Assembly: GCA_034439915.1 (NCBI GenBank)
Contig: JAWXBI010000296.1
Span: forward strand, 1 to 35,223
DNA: 35,223 bases
Reading direction: 5' to 3'
Source: JADJLQ01 sp034439915
GTDB lineage: Bacteria; Bacteroidota; Bacteroidia; Chitinophagales; Saprospiraceae
In this document: positions 1 to 8,191 of the stretch, piece after piece
How positions within the stretch are numbered: position 1 is the first letter of the stretch
How the letters are laid out: each line of letters starts with the position of its first letter
Made by a program: the position numbers and the translations under genes
Notes under the pieces: model-generated
Told to the model about the DNA's origin: nothing
The model's database searches: none
Seen by the model: the letters and a program-made list of their open reading frames with translations, nothing else

Positions 1-6
1 AATCAA

Positions 7-1920
7 TCAATCGATAAAATACATATCGATCTGCCCTTTATTTTTCGCCTCCAGTTTTCCCCGATAGCTGCATGCATAAAAATCTTTGATCAGTTCATAC
101 GTAGATCCGCTGATATTGATTTTTCCCGGATGACTGGCCTGTTCCATTCGAGCAGCCGTATTGACGGTATCGCCCCAGATATCGTAGGCGAATTTTTTTA
201 TGCCAACGATCCCCGCTACTACCGGACCACTATTGATGCCAATCCGGATTTCAAACATGCCTCCTTCCTTTTTTCTCGCGTTTACAACCCTAAGGATCTC
301 TTTCGCTGCTTTCACCGTGTTTTGTGCATGGGTAGGGCAGGGCTTGGGTAATCCGCATACTGCGAGGTAAGCATCGCCAATGGTTTTTATTTTTTCCATG
401 CCATGGCGTTCAATGATTTCATCCATAGCTTTAAAGCAGATATGCAATTCGCTGACCAGTTCTTTTGGGGTCAGTTTTTCGCTGATGCCCGTAAAATTGA
501 CAAAATCCGTAAAGAGTACAGAGACCTCACCGTAATTCCTGGCTTCACTGATCCCGTTTTCTTTGAGTTCTTCCGCAATATCAGCGGGCAGGATATTCAG
601 CAACAGGTCATCCGATTTTTTCATCTCTGTTTTTAACTCATAGGTGCGGGCTTCCACCTTGGTTTCCAGGAGGATATTCTGTTGATTGATGAGTTGTTCT
701 GTTTCCTTTAAAGCGCGGATAGCCGTTTCCTGGGCAGCCTGCTTTTCTGAATTAATAGCTTTGATCTTGGCACCCAGGCCAAATGAAAATAAGATCATCT
801 CTATGCCACTGCCCACCACAATAGAATTACTGGTATATACATCAAACGTAAATACATTTTGAAAAATAAGGATGAATACACTCATCGACACCAGCGTAAC
901 AATAAAACCATAGGTATAATATTGTGCAAAGGAATGGCCTTTGCGGTTCATCGACACTCCGGCAATTAACCCCAGGACTACCGTAAGTATCAACACCAAT
1001 TGGGATAAGTTGGATGCGGCCTGAAAGCGATGAAATAGCGAATAGAGGATGATGACCACGTAAAGACCAAGCAGGATGTTAAACCATTTAACGATTTTTG
1101 GTAAATATTCTTTTAAACGCAGCGTGGCCACCACAAATAATACAATACTGATGCCTCCCAGGGAAGAAACGATATTGGTATGCATGAGTAGACCGTTAAA
1201 CCGCTCCGGGATCATCAGGGTGGAATACCCCTTGGATATCATAAAAAATAAGGTTGCAAAAAATACCCAACTCGAGTAATAGAGGTATTCTTTTTCCCGG
1301 GAGATGATGTAAATACCAAAATTGTAAAAAAACAGCATGGCTACCAATCCGAGGTAAAACAAATAATATTGGGTGTTGCGGTGCTGTATATCCCGAATCG
1401 CTTCGGGAATTCCGATGGAAATGGGCAAAATTACGATGCGGCCAACCGACCTCAGGTAATACCGCAATACGGTGTCCTGTTTTTCTACGAGCAAGGTGAA
1501 GATCAGGTCAGCTGCTTTGACATCCCGCAGGGAATTTGGAAAACTCCAACCGTTCTTTTTCGACTTGTACTGTCCGTCCTCCGGATAATACAAAGTCACG
1601 GTGTCGATGTTGGGAAACCCCAGGCCCAACAAAAATTCGTGGGAGGTGGACACCCTGATATCCATCCTTGTCCATATAGCAGATTTGGTCACCCCGTAAT
1701 TGGGTACAGGTTGGGGGCTTAAAGTAAATAAAGAATCACGCAGTAAAATTTCATCCAGGCCAAGGTGGCCGGTTTTGTCTTCAAAGAGGTAAACTTCTCC
1801 TCCTATCACCGGAAGATAAGTAGTGGAATCAGTAAGTACCAGGGTGGTACTTTGGGCTGAGGATATGACAGAACAAAGAAATTGGAATAGAAAAGAGAAT
1901 AAAATTGGTTTTTGTTCCAT
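7..1920 (-). CDS. Adenylate cyclase, class III, with 7TM-DISM sensor
   Basis: Predicted inner-membrane enzyme that makes cyclic AMP from ATP in response to an extracellular ligand. The 637-residue protein has an N-terminal signal peptide (about 1-22, ending SSAQS), an extracellular beta-rich region (about 25-180, 7TMR-DISMED2-like), about seven membrane helices (about 183-385), a coiled-coil linker (about 390-440) and a class III cyclase domain (about 460-637). The metal-binding aspartates are D472 (LFTDFVNFT) and D516 (TIGDAYL). The base-selecting positions are K512 and D580, the Lys/Asp pair of adenylate cyclases rather than the Glu/Cys pair of guanylate cyclases. The ATG at 1920 is followed directly by the signal peptide, and a TAATTTTA box lies just upstream. 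The gene is complete, with TGA at 7-9. The ligand is unknown. Confidence 0.93.
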   Translation of the reverse strand: MEQKPILFSFLFQFLCSVISSAQSTTLVLTDSTTYLPVIGGEVYLFEDKTGHLGLDEILLRDSLFTLSPQPVPNYGVTKSAIWTRMDIRVSTSHEFLLGLGFPNIDTVTLYYPEDGQYKSKKNGWSFPNSLRDVKAADLIFTLLVEKQDTVLRYYLRSVGRIVILPISIGIPEAIRDIQHRNTQYYLFYLGLVAMLFFYNFGIYIISREKEYLYYSSWVFFATLFFMISKGYSTLMIPERFNGLLMHTNIVSSLGGISIVLFVVATLRLKEYLPKIVKWFNILLGLYVVIILYSLFHRFQAASNLSQLVLILTVVLGLIAGVSMNRKGHSFAQYYTYGFIVTLVSMSVFILIFQNVFTFDVYTSNSIVVGSGIEMILFSFGLGAKIKAINSEKQAAQETAIRALKETEQLINQQNILLETKVEARTYELKTEMKKSDDLLLNILPADIAEELKENGISEARNYGEVSVLFTDFVNFTGISEKLTPKELVSELHICFKAMDEIIERHGMEKIKTIGDAYLAVCGLPKPCPTHAQNTVKAAKEILRVVNARKKEGGMFEIRIGINSGPVVAGIVGIKKFAYDIWGDTVNTAARMEQASHPGKINISGSTYELIKDFYACSYRGKLEAKNKGQIDMYFID

Positions 1921-1989
1921 TTAGTAATACGCTGAGTAAAATTAACGCCAATTAGAAATAAAACTAATTGATTCTTTAAAGGATAAATC

Positions 1990-2100
1990 ATGGGGGCACA
2001 CGACAGATTGCACTAAGGTTAGTTTCGTGCGACTGTCCCGAGCTACATCGGGATTATTCGGTCGGGCTTTGGCAATATGTGCAATTTGTCGTGCGCCCAT
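1990..2100. repeat. Approximately 110-bp imperfect inverted-repeat element with inner hairpin
   Basis: In the gap between the cyclase and the fatty-acid synthase gene, the left arm (about 1997-2013, CACACGACAGATTGCAC) is matched at 15 of 17 positions by the reverse complement of the right arm (2079-2095). One of the two differences would form a G-U pair in RNA. Both arms continue outward into ATGGG/CCCAT. Inside lies a perfect 6-bp hairpin, TCCCGA (2036-2041) with TCGGGA (2048-2053). The heptamer TCGTGCG occurs at 2025 and again at 2089. No coding frame is convincing. It could be a dispersed repeat of REP or MITE type, or a structured 3' end for the minus-strand transcript. Confidence 0.6.
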
Positions 2101-2158
2101 ATCATGGAGTGTAACCAGAGCGCCAAAGATTATGATTTAGGTGCATAAATTTAAATGT

Positions 2159-3421
2159 TCATACTCGCTTGAGCGGAATAGGTGTTGTGTGATTTTTCAT
2201 AAACAAGACTTGATAGAGCGCTGCATCCGAAGCCTTTGCCGCGGCCACACAACAAGCCAGGTAATATTCAAAGCAGTTGAGAAATTCTTTCGGGTATCGG
2301 GTCAGCGTTCCACGGTTGTTCTTGAAATTGTTGAGCCAATGCTGGGCCGTATATCCATAATGGCGAATCATATTTTCTACATCCAGTAAGGCCAATGAAT
2401 TTTTTTCGAGTTTTCCGGTCAACTCTGACAACCTGGGCTGACCCGACATGGGAAAAATATATTTTTGAATAAAATAATCATGGCGGTTGGTAGCTGCGTT
2501 TGCCCCTACACAATGGACCAAACCCAATCCATCTTCTTTCAACAAGCGATGGATGGTCTTAAAATAAGGGTCGTATTGATTGCGGGGCAGGTGTTCCAGC
2601 ATGCCTATACTCACTAATTTGTCAAACTGCCCTTCCACCTCTTTGAAGTCGCCTAAAAGGATGCTGATCCGTTCACCCAACCCTTTCTGGGCAATTAGTC
2701 GATTGCCGGTTTCAAAATGATTTTTGCTATTGGTTACCCCCACGCCCTGTATTCCAAAATGCTCAGCGGCATAAATCAACATACCTCCATAGCCAGAACC
2801 TATATCCAGTAAGGTTTCGTTTTCTTTCAACCGCAGCTTACTGCATATCCGGTGAAATTTATTGATTTGAAGCTGTTCCAGGCTATCGTTTTCCTGGACT
2901 GCATAACCGCAGGAATAAGTAAGTGATTTATCTAAAAATGCATAAAATAAATCTATGCTGGTATCATAATGATGTCGCACACTCACCATCTGGCCCTGGA
3001 TGCGACCTTTTAAACGGAAGGGTAAAACCTTGAGGGCCATTTTCCAATCGTTTTTTAACTTGGTTTCCAGATCGCTGGCCAGTAAAGCTTCAATAAAATT
3101 CTCCAGTTTGCCTTCAAGCATAACAAAGCCATCCCGCATAAACGATTCGCCCAACCCGAGATTTCCATAACTCAAAACTTCCTGATAAAATCCGGGTTGA
3201 TTGATCTGAATGACAAAGCGGGCGCCGGGTTTTTCCGGGGGACCAAGCCGGACGGTGGTGCCATGTTCAACAATATCGAGGGAGAAACGGATATGATGTT
3301 GCAACAGGTCAATAAAGGCGATTTTTGCTTTGGAATGGCGGATTATACTCTGTTTGAGTACTTTCGGATCTTGCTCTTCAAACAAGTGGGTTGGAGAAGG
3401 AGCCTTAGGCGGAGTGCTCAT
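2159..3421 (-). CDS. cfa: Cyclopropane-fatty-acyl-phospholipid synthase
   Basis: Transfers a methylene group from S-adenosylmethionine to the double bond of unsaturated acyl chains in membrane phospholipids. The 420-residue protein is of normal length for the family. The class I methyltransferase glycine motif LLDIGSG(YGG) is at 204-213. The family signature region HYDTSIDLFYAFLD...TYSCGY is at 151-173, and FDKLVSIGMLEHLP follows in the core. It starts at ATG 3421, only 20 nt after the alpha/beta hydrolase gene, so the two are probably co-transcribed at the end of the long minus-strand series. Paralogues act on mycolic acids or related lipids, so exact substrate use is inferred. Confidence 0.92.
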   Translation of the reverse strand: MSTPPKAPSPTHLFEEQDPKVLKQSIIRHSKAKIAFIDLLQHHIRFSLDIVEHGTTVRLGPPEKPGARFVIQINQPGFYQEVLSYGNLGLGESFMRDGFVMLEGKLENFIEALLASDLETKLKNDWKMALKVLPFRLKGRIQGQMVSVRHHYDTSIDLFYAFLDKSLTYSCGYAVQENDSLEQLQINKFHRICSKLRLKENETLLDIGSGYGGMLIYAAEHFGIQGVGVTNSKNHFETGNRLIAQKGLGERISILLGDFKEVEGQFDKLVSIGMLEHLPRNQYDPYFKTIHRLLKEDGLGLVHCVGANAATNRHDYFIQKYIFPMSGQPRLSELTGKLEKNSLALLDVENMIRHYGYTAQHWLNNFKNNRGTLTRYPKEFLNCFEYYLACCVAAAKASDAALYQVLFMKNHTTPIPLKRV

Positions 3422-3441
3422 AATGATAGCAGTTTATTGGG

Positions 3442-4467
3442 TTATTGAACAATAGGTTTCAGACCCAGAATAGAATCACAAAAATGATTCACCTCTTTTT
3501 CAACTGTCAAAAGATTATGCGATTTGACATATGACCCGATGGCATGATTGCCCGCATTGGGCACCGCAACTTTTTTCTTTTTAGAATCTTCCGTACCCAG
3601 TTGATCAAACATCTCCAGCATCTTTTCCACACGCACGACCTGATCCTGATAAACTTCATCTTTATAATAATACAACAACAGGGTAGGCTGGTGGATCTTG
3701 TGAAACACAGATGGTTTCATCGTGGTCTCTATTAATTCTTCCAGTTGAGGAAGAGCTTCGACCCGGTATCGTCCGTTCCAGTATTTTGAATATAAGGCCG
3801 TCGTGTCAGGTATCACGCGGTAATCCCCTCCCAGCACTTTTTTAGCAATATTCAACCCCCAGTGGTTATTGAGCATCCATGCCAGGGGATCCTTGATGGC
3901 AATATTGGGAGACATTAAAATTTGCCCCGCAATGTCAGGGAAACGGGAACTCAACATCAACGACAACGTACCACCGGTCGATGTAGACAGTACTATTACC
4001 TTTTCTCCGATTATTGAACCTATTGCCAGGGCTCCTTTGGCGTCTTCCCAGGCAGCGGAAGCCGTAAAATCCAGCAACGAATTGTCAGACACCAGTCCGT
4101 GATCTGCTATCCTGGACAAGTACAGGTTCATACCATATCGTTGAGCTAATTGCGTGTGAATGGGATCGCCATCCTCCTGGGAGGATGAAAATCCGTGCAG
4201 GTAGACCAGAGAATAAGGTGTTTTGGTTTTATTGGAATCATAAAACCAGACAATGCGGGCCTCATTATCTGGTTTTATGGAAAACCCCGCTTCTTTGTCG
4301 GCAACCCATTCCTCTATTTTTACTGGTTCTGAAGGCAATTGGGGCAAATCATCCGTGTAAATTGGCCTGGAAGGGGCCGGACCAATTAAATAGATCCCGG
4401 TCAAAATGGAAAGAAGAAACACCCCAATTCCAACCTTTCTTTTTGTTCCTTTTAAATGAAAAATCAT
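3442..4467 (-). CDS. Membrane-anchored or exported alpha/beta hydrolase
   Basis: An alpha/beta-hydrolase-fold protein of 341 residues with one hydrophobic N-terminal segment (about 12-29), which suggests a membrane anchor or uncleaved signal. The oxyanion region is YLHGFSSS (about 89-96). The nucleophile elbow reads STSTGG with S163 as probable nucleophile, so the first glycine of the usual GxSxG is replaced by serine. D270 (YYKDEV) and H308 (GNHAIG) complete a plausible catalytic triad. The substrate cannot be read from the sequence; a lipase or esterase acting on a lipid is reasonable given cfa 20 nt downstream. The start is ATG 4467, 45 nt after the TPR gene. Confidence 0.8.
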   Translation of the reverse strand: MIFHLKGTKRKVGIGVFLLSILTGIYLIGPAPSRPIYTDDLPQLPSEPVKIEEWVADKEAGFSIKPDNEARIVWFYDSNKTKTPYSLVYLHGFSSSQEDGDPIHTQLAQRYGMNLYLSRIADHGLVSDNSLLDFTASAAWEDAKGALAIGSIIGEKVIVLSTSTGGTLSLMLSSRFPDIAGQILMSPNIAIKDPLAWMLNNHWGLNIAKKVLGGDYRVIPDTTALYSKYWNGRYRVEALPQLEELIETTMKPSVFHKIHQPTLLLYYYKDEVYQDQVVRVEKMLEMFDQLGTEDSKKKKVAVPNAGNHAIGSYVKSHNLLTVEKEVNHFCDSILGLKPIVQ

Positions 4468-4512
4468 GATTGAAACTATACAAGATTCGGATCATTACAG
4501 CAGTTCAGCGGA

Positions 4513-6126
4513 TTATTTTTTCTCCAATCGGTTTAAGCCTGCTTTGGCTTTTTGATGCAGGCTGTTCCGGTAGGTATCCGGAGATAAGGCAAGGCATTGG
4601 TCATAATATTTTCTGGCCAGTAAAGGATATTGCAGGGTTTCATAAATCAATCCAATATTTAAAGCGGAGGCACAGGTATAATAAGCAGCACTGGTTTTAC
4701 CCAGGTCCAAAACCTGCAAATAATCATGGATGGCCGGGGCATAACCCTTGAGACCATGGTAGATCCGGGCACTGCGGTAAGCGGTTTCTAACTTTAAATG
4801 GTCATCGGACATCAACCTGGAATAATTTTCCTTAAGCAGAGCCTGAGCCCGCTCCAGGTAACCACCATCAAATAATAACCTCACTTTTAACAACACCGGG
4901 TCAGGCAGTGCAGCGAGCCTGGATTCTTTAAGGGCCTGCTGGTCTTCATCGACCACGGCTTCACCAAATCGTTGTATATTTTCCATATTGGAGCGGTACC
5001 CTGCGCTGTTTCCCTGCATCAATTCATGCCAGGCCAGCTTCTGGTAACATTCTTTGATATAGTGTCTTCCTTTAAAATGGTGAATGTATTTTTTCAGATA
5101 CAGAGGTGCATCCGGATCCAGTCGATGAAGTTTGGCCAACCCCAGCATATAGTCCAGAAAATAAATTTGAAAATATTCTTTTCCCTCCGGCTTTTGAGAA
5201 AGGATAACAATTGCCTCATCATTGAATCCTCTCTGGATGGCAAGGTTTGCGAAAACGAAACTGGCCAGCGGGCTCTGTCCCGGATTGATCTTGCTGGATC
5301 GCATCAGGCTCCAGGCTGAATCGATGTCATTATCAAAATATGCCATGACCAATCCATACATCACTGTAGTCTCCTCGGTAAATAAAAAAGGATGGTTTTG
5401 AGCATATTCAAAGACCCGATGCAATTCCTGCCGTCCCTGGCTGATGGTGCCGCTGATGCCTCCGAGCGCTTTTACGATCCATTTGAGCTCGTCTGGTATG
5501 GTACTCAGCATCGCATGGATGATACCCAGGCTTTTGAGATTCGGTACAAATTCAGGGTATAACTTCTGGTTTTCCTCCAGTAATTTATAAGCTCGCCGGA
5601 TACGCTGAAACGAGGGAACATAAGAACCAAATTTAAGATAGACCAAGCCCCAATGCAGGTTGATTTCGGCAAGGGCATATCGGGTGTATGGAGAGGTTTT
5701 ATCCCCAAGGATCGTGATTCTATCCAACCGCCGGGTTTCGGAGGATTTGAGTTTATCCAATAACTCTTTTTCTTCACCGATGTATAATCTGAAAAAGTCA
5801 ATGTAGTCTTCTATAAAATCGACTGCCAGGTTATCCGGTTGGGTGATATGGAGTTGTTCCAGCCGCGTTTCTGCTTTAAGGAGTTTAAGATCTATTATGT
5901 CATGGTAGGCGAGGATGATCTCTTCGCTCCAATCAAAGGTTGCCAGAGGGGCTACATGATTCGATGGGTCTTGACCATAAGGTGAGTAAGGGGATTTAAA
6001 TGAGTTCCCCTTGCCGGAAATGCCAGTCAGGCAAATCAATATTATACCAAAATGCAGGATGTTGTGCAGTCTGTCTATCAGGCTTCTACTAAGGAAATAC
6101 TTTCGTCCACGAGTATCCGACCACAA
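4513..6126 (-). CDS. TPR-containing exported protein, unknown function
   Basis: Product of about 537 residues made mostly of alpha-helical repeats of TPR character, for example around 440-537 (AYYTCASALNIGLIYETLQY, ARKYYDQCLALSP). A hydrophobic stretch near residues 25-40 (ILHFGIILICLTGISG) looks like a signal peptide. The only plausible start in frame is TTG at 6126; no ATG occurs in the first 100 residues. That start lies 49 nt inside the upstream zinc-ribbon gene, so translation is likely coupled. A CTG overlapping the stop of the upstream gene would give a shorter and more typical signal peptide. No enzymatic motif is seen. Confidence 0.75.
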   Translation of the reverse strand: MWSDTRGRKYFLSRSLIDRLHNILHFGIILICLTGISGKGNSFKSPYSPYGQDPSNHVAPLATFDWSEEIILAYHDIIDLKLLKAETRLEQLHITQPDNLAVDFIEDYIDFFRLYIGEEKELLDKLKSSETRRLDRITILGDKTSPYTRYALAEINLHWGLVYLKFGSYVPSFQRIRRAYKLLEENQKLYPEFVPNLKSLGIIHAMLSTIPDELKWIVKALGGISGTISQGRQELHRVFEYAQNHPFLFTEETTVMYGLVMAYFDNDIDSAWSLMRSSKINPGQSPLASFVFANLAIQRGFNDEAIVILSQKPEGKEYFQIYFLDYMLGLAKLHRLDPDAPLYLKKYIHHFKGRHYIKECYQKLAWHELMQGNSAGYRSNMENIQRFGEAVVDEDQQALKESRLAALPDPVLLKVRLLFDGGYLERAQALLKENYSRLMSDDHLKLETAYRSARIYHGLKGYAPAIHDYLQVLDLGKTSAAYYTCASALNIGLIYETLQYPLLARKYYDQCLALSPDTYRNSLHQKAKAGLNRLEKK

Positions 6127-6824
6127 TGTTCACAAACCAATACTTTTTTATGCTGACTGATTTCCATTTGGGTCTGAGGGGGTATTTTATTGTAACATCC
6201 GCCACAGGAATCCCGGCGAACCGTGACCACAGCCAGTGAGTTTCGGTAGTTTTTTTTGATCCGTTCGTAAGCAACCAATAAGCGGTCGTCAATATCTTTT
6301 TTTGCCTTGTCCGATTTTTTGGTAAGTTTGGCAACATCCTCTACGGTCTTGGCAACGACCTCATCCAATTCAACTTTTTTAAGTTCAAGGTCCTTGTTTT
6401 TCTGTTTGATTTTTTCTGAGGTTGACTTTAAAGCTTCATCCTTGGAGGTCGATGAGGTCTCCGTGTCTTTGATTTTTTTCTGAAACAATTCGATCTCCAG
6501 TTTCTGAAGTTCGATTTCTTTCATGAGGGCATCATATTCGCGGTTGTTTTTGACGGTATCCAGTTGTTTTTCGTATTTGCCGATCAGGTTTTTTGAATCC
6601 TTGATCCCGGATTGAAACTTGGCTACTTCCTTCTCTACGTTCTTTATACTTTCTTCCAGCTTTTTGGAACGGGTATCGAGCCCGGTCAGTTCATCTTCCA
6701 GGTCGCTCACTTCAACAGGGAGCTCGCCTTTGAGCACCTCAAACTCGTTGATCTGAGAATCGATCTGTTGTAATTCATATAATTTCTTTAATTGCACAGC
6801 AACAGGAACATCTGGCTTTATCAT
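6078..6824 (-). CDS. C4-type zinc-ribbon coiled-coil protein (DUF164/CdsZ family)
   Basis: A 248-residue cytoplasmic protein. Residues about 10-190 are a long charged coiled coil (repeated K/E-rich heptads), followed by a zinc ribbon with four cysteines, C207, C210, C231 and C234 (SCGGC...CEHCG). This is the build of the DUF164 family, which includes Chlamydia CdsZ. The molecular role in free-living Bacteroidota is not established; nucleic-acid or protein binding is possible. The ATG at 6824 is preceded by a good Bacteroidota promoter. The gene follows the NIF3-like gene, a pairing often seen in this phylum. Confidence 0.85.
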   Translation of the reverse strand: MIKPDVPVAVQLKKLYELQQIDSQINEFEVLKGELPVEVSDLEDELTGLDTRSKKLEESIKNVEKEVAKFQSGIKDSKNLIGKYEKQLDTVKNNREYDALMKEIELQKLEIELFQKKIKDTETSSTSKDEALKSTSEKIKQKNKDLELKKVELDEVVAKTVEDVAKLTKKSDKAKKDIDDRLLVAYERIKKNYRNSLAVVTVRRDSCGGCYNKIPPQTQMEISQHKKVLVCEHCGRILVDESISLVEA

Positions 6825-6879
6825 TGGATATCAATATTTTAGATGTGAAAAAACTATTTTAGCTTTTGAAAAAGCGTCG

Positions 6880-6914
6880 CAAAGGTAGCAATTTTCAGGC
6901 AAAATTATACAAAA
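6880..6914 (-). promoter_or_regulatory. Bacteroidota sigma-A promoter of the zinc-ribbon gene
   Basis: Reading the minus strand, TTTTG (6914-6910), a 22-nt spacer and TACCTTTG (6887-6880) match the Bacteroidota -33/-7 pattern TTTG and TAnnTTTG. The start codon is at 6824, giving a leader of about 50 nt. The site overlaps the 3' end of the NIF3-like gene, so the zinc-ribbon, TPR, hydrolase and cfa genes could be transcribed separately from panD and its followers. Confidence 0.6.
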
Positions 6915-7702
6915 TAATACACCGGGTTGGTACTTAGCCTGGTTTTATAAATCGGGGTTCCATTGACCTTTGGTTTCAAGAATTCCTCCACGAGATTAAT
7001 GGTAAACCGCTCGCTTTCATAATGGCCCACATCCAGCAATAAGAGCCTGCCTTCGGCATCAAAATATTCGTGGTATTTTAAATCTGCCGTCAGGAAGGCG
7101 TTCGCTCCGGATTGTAATGCGAGAGGGATTAAAAAACTTCCTGCACCCCCGCATACTGCAACAGTTGAAATCGGCTGGTCCGGTATACCCGTATGTTTGA
7201 TAAAAGACAACTGTAATTGTTCCTTCGTCCGTTGAAGAAATTCTATACCTGAAATCGGATTTGGCAGATGACCTATTAACCCGGCCCCGGTGATGTTTTC
7301 TTCATGGCGGGATCCGGGACGAGGCTGCAGAATTTGAACATTTTGAAGCCCAAGGAGTTGTCCGATCTTTGAATTGACCCCACTGATTATATTGTCCAAG
7401 TTAGTATGCAGTGCATATATCGCTATTTCGTTGCGGATGGCCTGGATGATGGTGCGTTCGACATAATTGTCGCCCGTTATTTTTTTTAGGCCTTTAAATA
7501 AAATAGGGTGGTGGGCAATGATCATATTGCATCCCAGGTCAAGGGCTTCTCTGACCACGTATTCTGTACTGTCCAGACATATTAATACTCCCGTAACGGC
7601 TGCATGGCGGTCCCCGGTAATCAAGCCTACATTGTCGTAATTTTCTGCAAACTCCAGCGGAGCCCAGGATTCAAGAATAGATGCTATGGATTGTATGGTC
7701 AT
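6905..7702 (-). CDS. NIF3-like dinuclear metal-centre protein (YbgI family)
   Basis: Member of the NIF3/YbgI family, whose hexameric rings hold a dinuclear metal site; database names such as GTP cyclohydrolase 1 type 2 homologue are weakly supported. The metal ligands are visible: H64 and H65 (IAHHPILF), D103 (HTNLDNI), H227 and E231 (GHYESE). At 265 residues it is the short form and lacks the central inserted domain found in many Bacteroidota and Firmicutes members of about 365 residues. The ATG at 7702 overlaps the stop of the upstream heptose adenylyltransferase gene by 4 nt, indicating translational coupling. Confidence 0.9.
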   Translation of the reverse strand: MTIQSIASILESWAPLEFAENYDNVGLITGDRHAAVTGVLICLDSTEYVVREALDLGCNMIIAHHPILFKGLKKITGDNYVERTIIQAIRNEIAIYALHTNLDNIISGVNSKIGQLLGLQNVQILQPRPGSRHEENITGAGLIGHLPNPISGIEFLQRTKEQLQLSFIKHTGIPDQPISTVAVCGGAGSFLIPLALQSGANAFLTADLKYHEYFDAEGRLLLLDVGHYESERFTINLVEEFLKPKVNGTPIYKTRLSTNPVYYFV

Positions 7703-8187
7703 CGTTGGTCTCTAATTTTTTGTTCTAGCCGGGTCGTGGAATAACCTTCAACAAACGGTATTGACATCACCTTACCCCCCTGCGAAGTGACCCAATCTGA
7801 ACCCAAAATATCCTCTGGTTTCCAGTCCCCGCCTTTGACCAGGATATCCGGAGATAATTGATGTATCAGACGTTCAGGACTGTCTTCTTCAAAAATACAA
7901 ACGGCATCCACACTGGCCAGTGACGCTAATACGGCCGCCCTGCTTTTTTCGTCCTGAATGGGCCTGTTGGGACCTTTAAGGCGACTGACCGAGGCCTGGC
8001 TATTGAGGCCAACCACCAGAAAATCACCAAGACTGGCTGCCTGCTGAAGGTAATCCACATGTCCCAGGTGGAGGATATCGAAACAACCATTAGTAAATAC
8101 AATGACAGCCTCCTGATTCTTCCAATCGTCAGCCCTGGTCAGAAGGTCCTGGATAGTCAATATTTTTTGATGGTAAGCGTATTTCAC
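7699..8187 (-). CDS. rfaE2: D-glycero-beta-D-manno-heptose 1-phosphate adenylyltransferase
   Basis: Activates heptose-1-phosphate with ATP to ADP-heptose for the lipopolysaccharide core. The nucleotidyltransferase motif is FTNGCFDILHLGH, near the N-terminus. KGGDW follows in the middle and the C-terminus carries STTRLEQKI, typical of the stand-alone C-domain of HldE. The open frame extends upstream to a TTG at 8241, but that would overlap the flippase-like gene by 50 nt and add residues absent from the family. GTG at 8187, 4 nt after the upstream stop, gives about 162 residues, the normal length. No heptokinase domain (RfaE1) is in the window. Confidence 0.88.
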   Translation of the reverse strand: MKYAYHQKILTIQDLLTRADDWKNQEAVIVFTNGCFDILHLGHVDYLQQAASLGDFLVVGLNSQASVSRLKGPNRPIQDEKSRAAVLASLASVDAVCIFEEDSPERLIHQLSPDILVKGGDWKPEDILGSDWVTSQGGKVMSIPFVEGYSTTRLEQKIRDQR

Positions 8188-8191
8188 CGCA

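Noticed and set aside
3..15. Short ATCA tandem repeat at the left edge
   Set aside because: Only about three units at the end of the cyclase gene; not a meaningful repeat.
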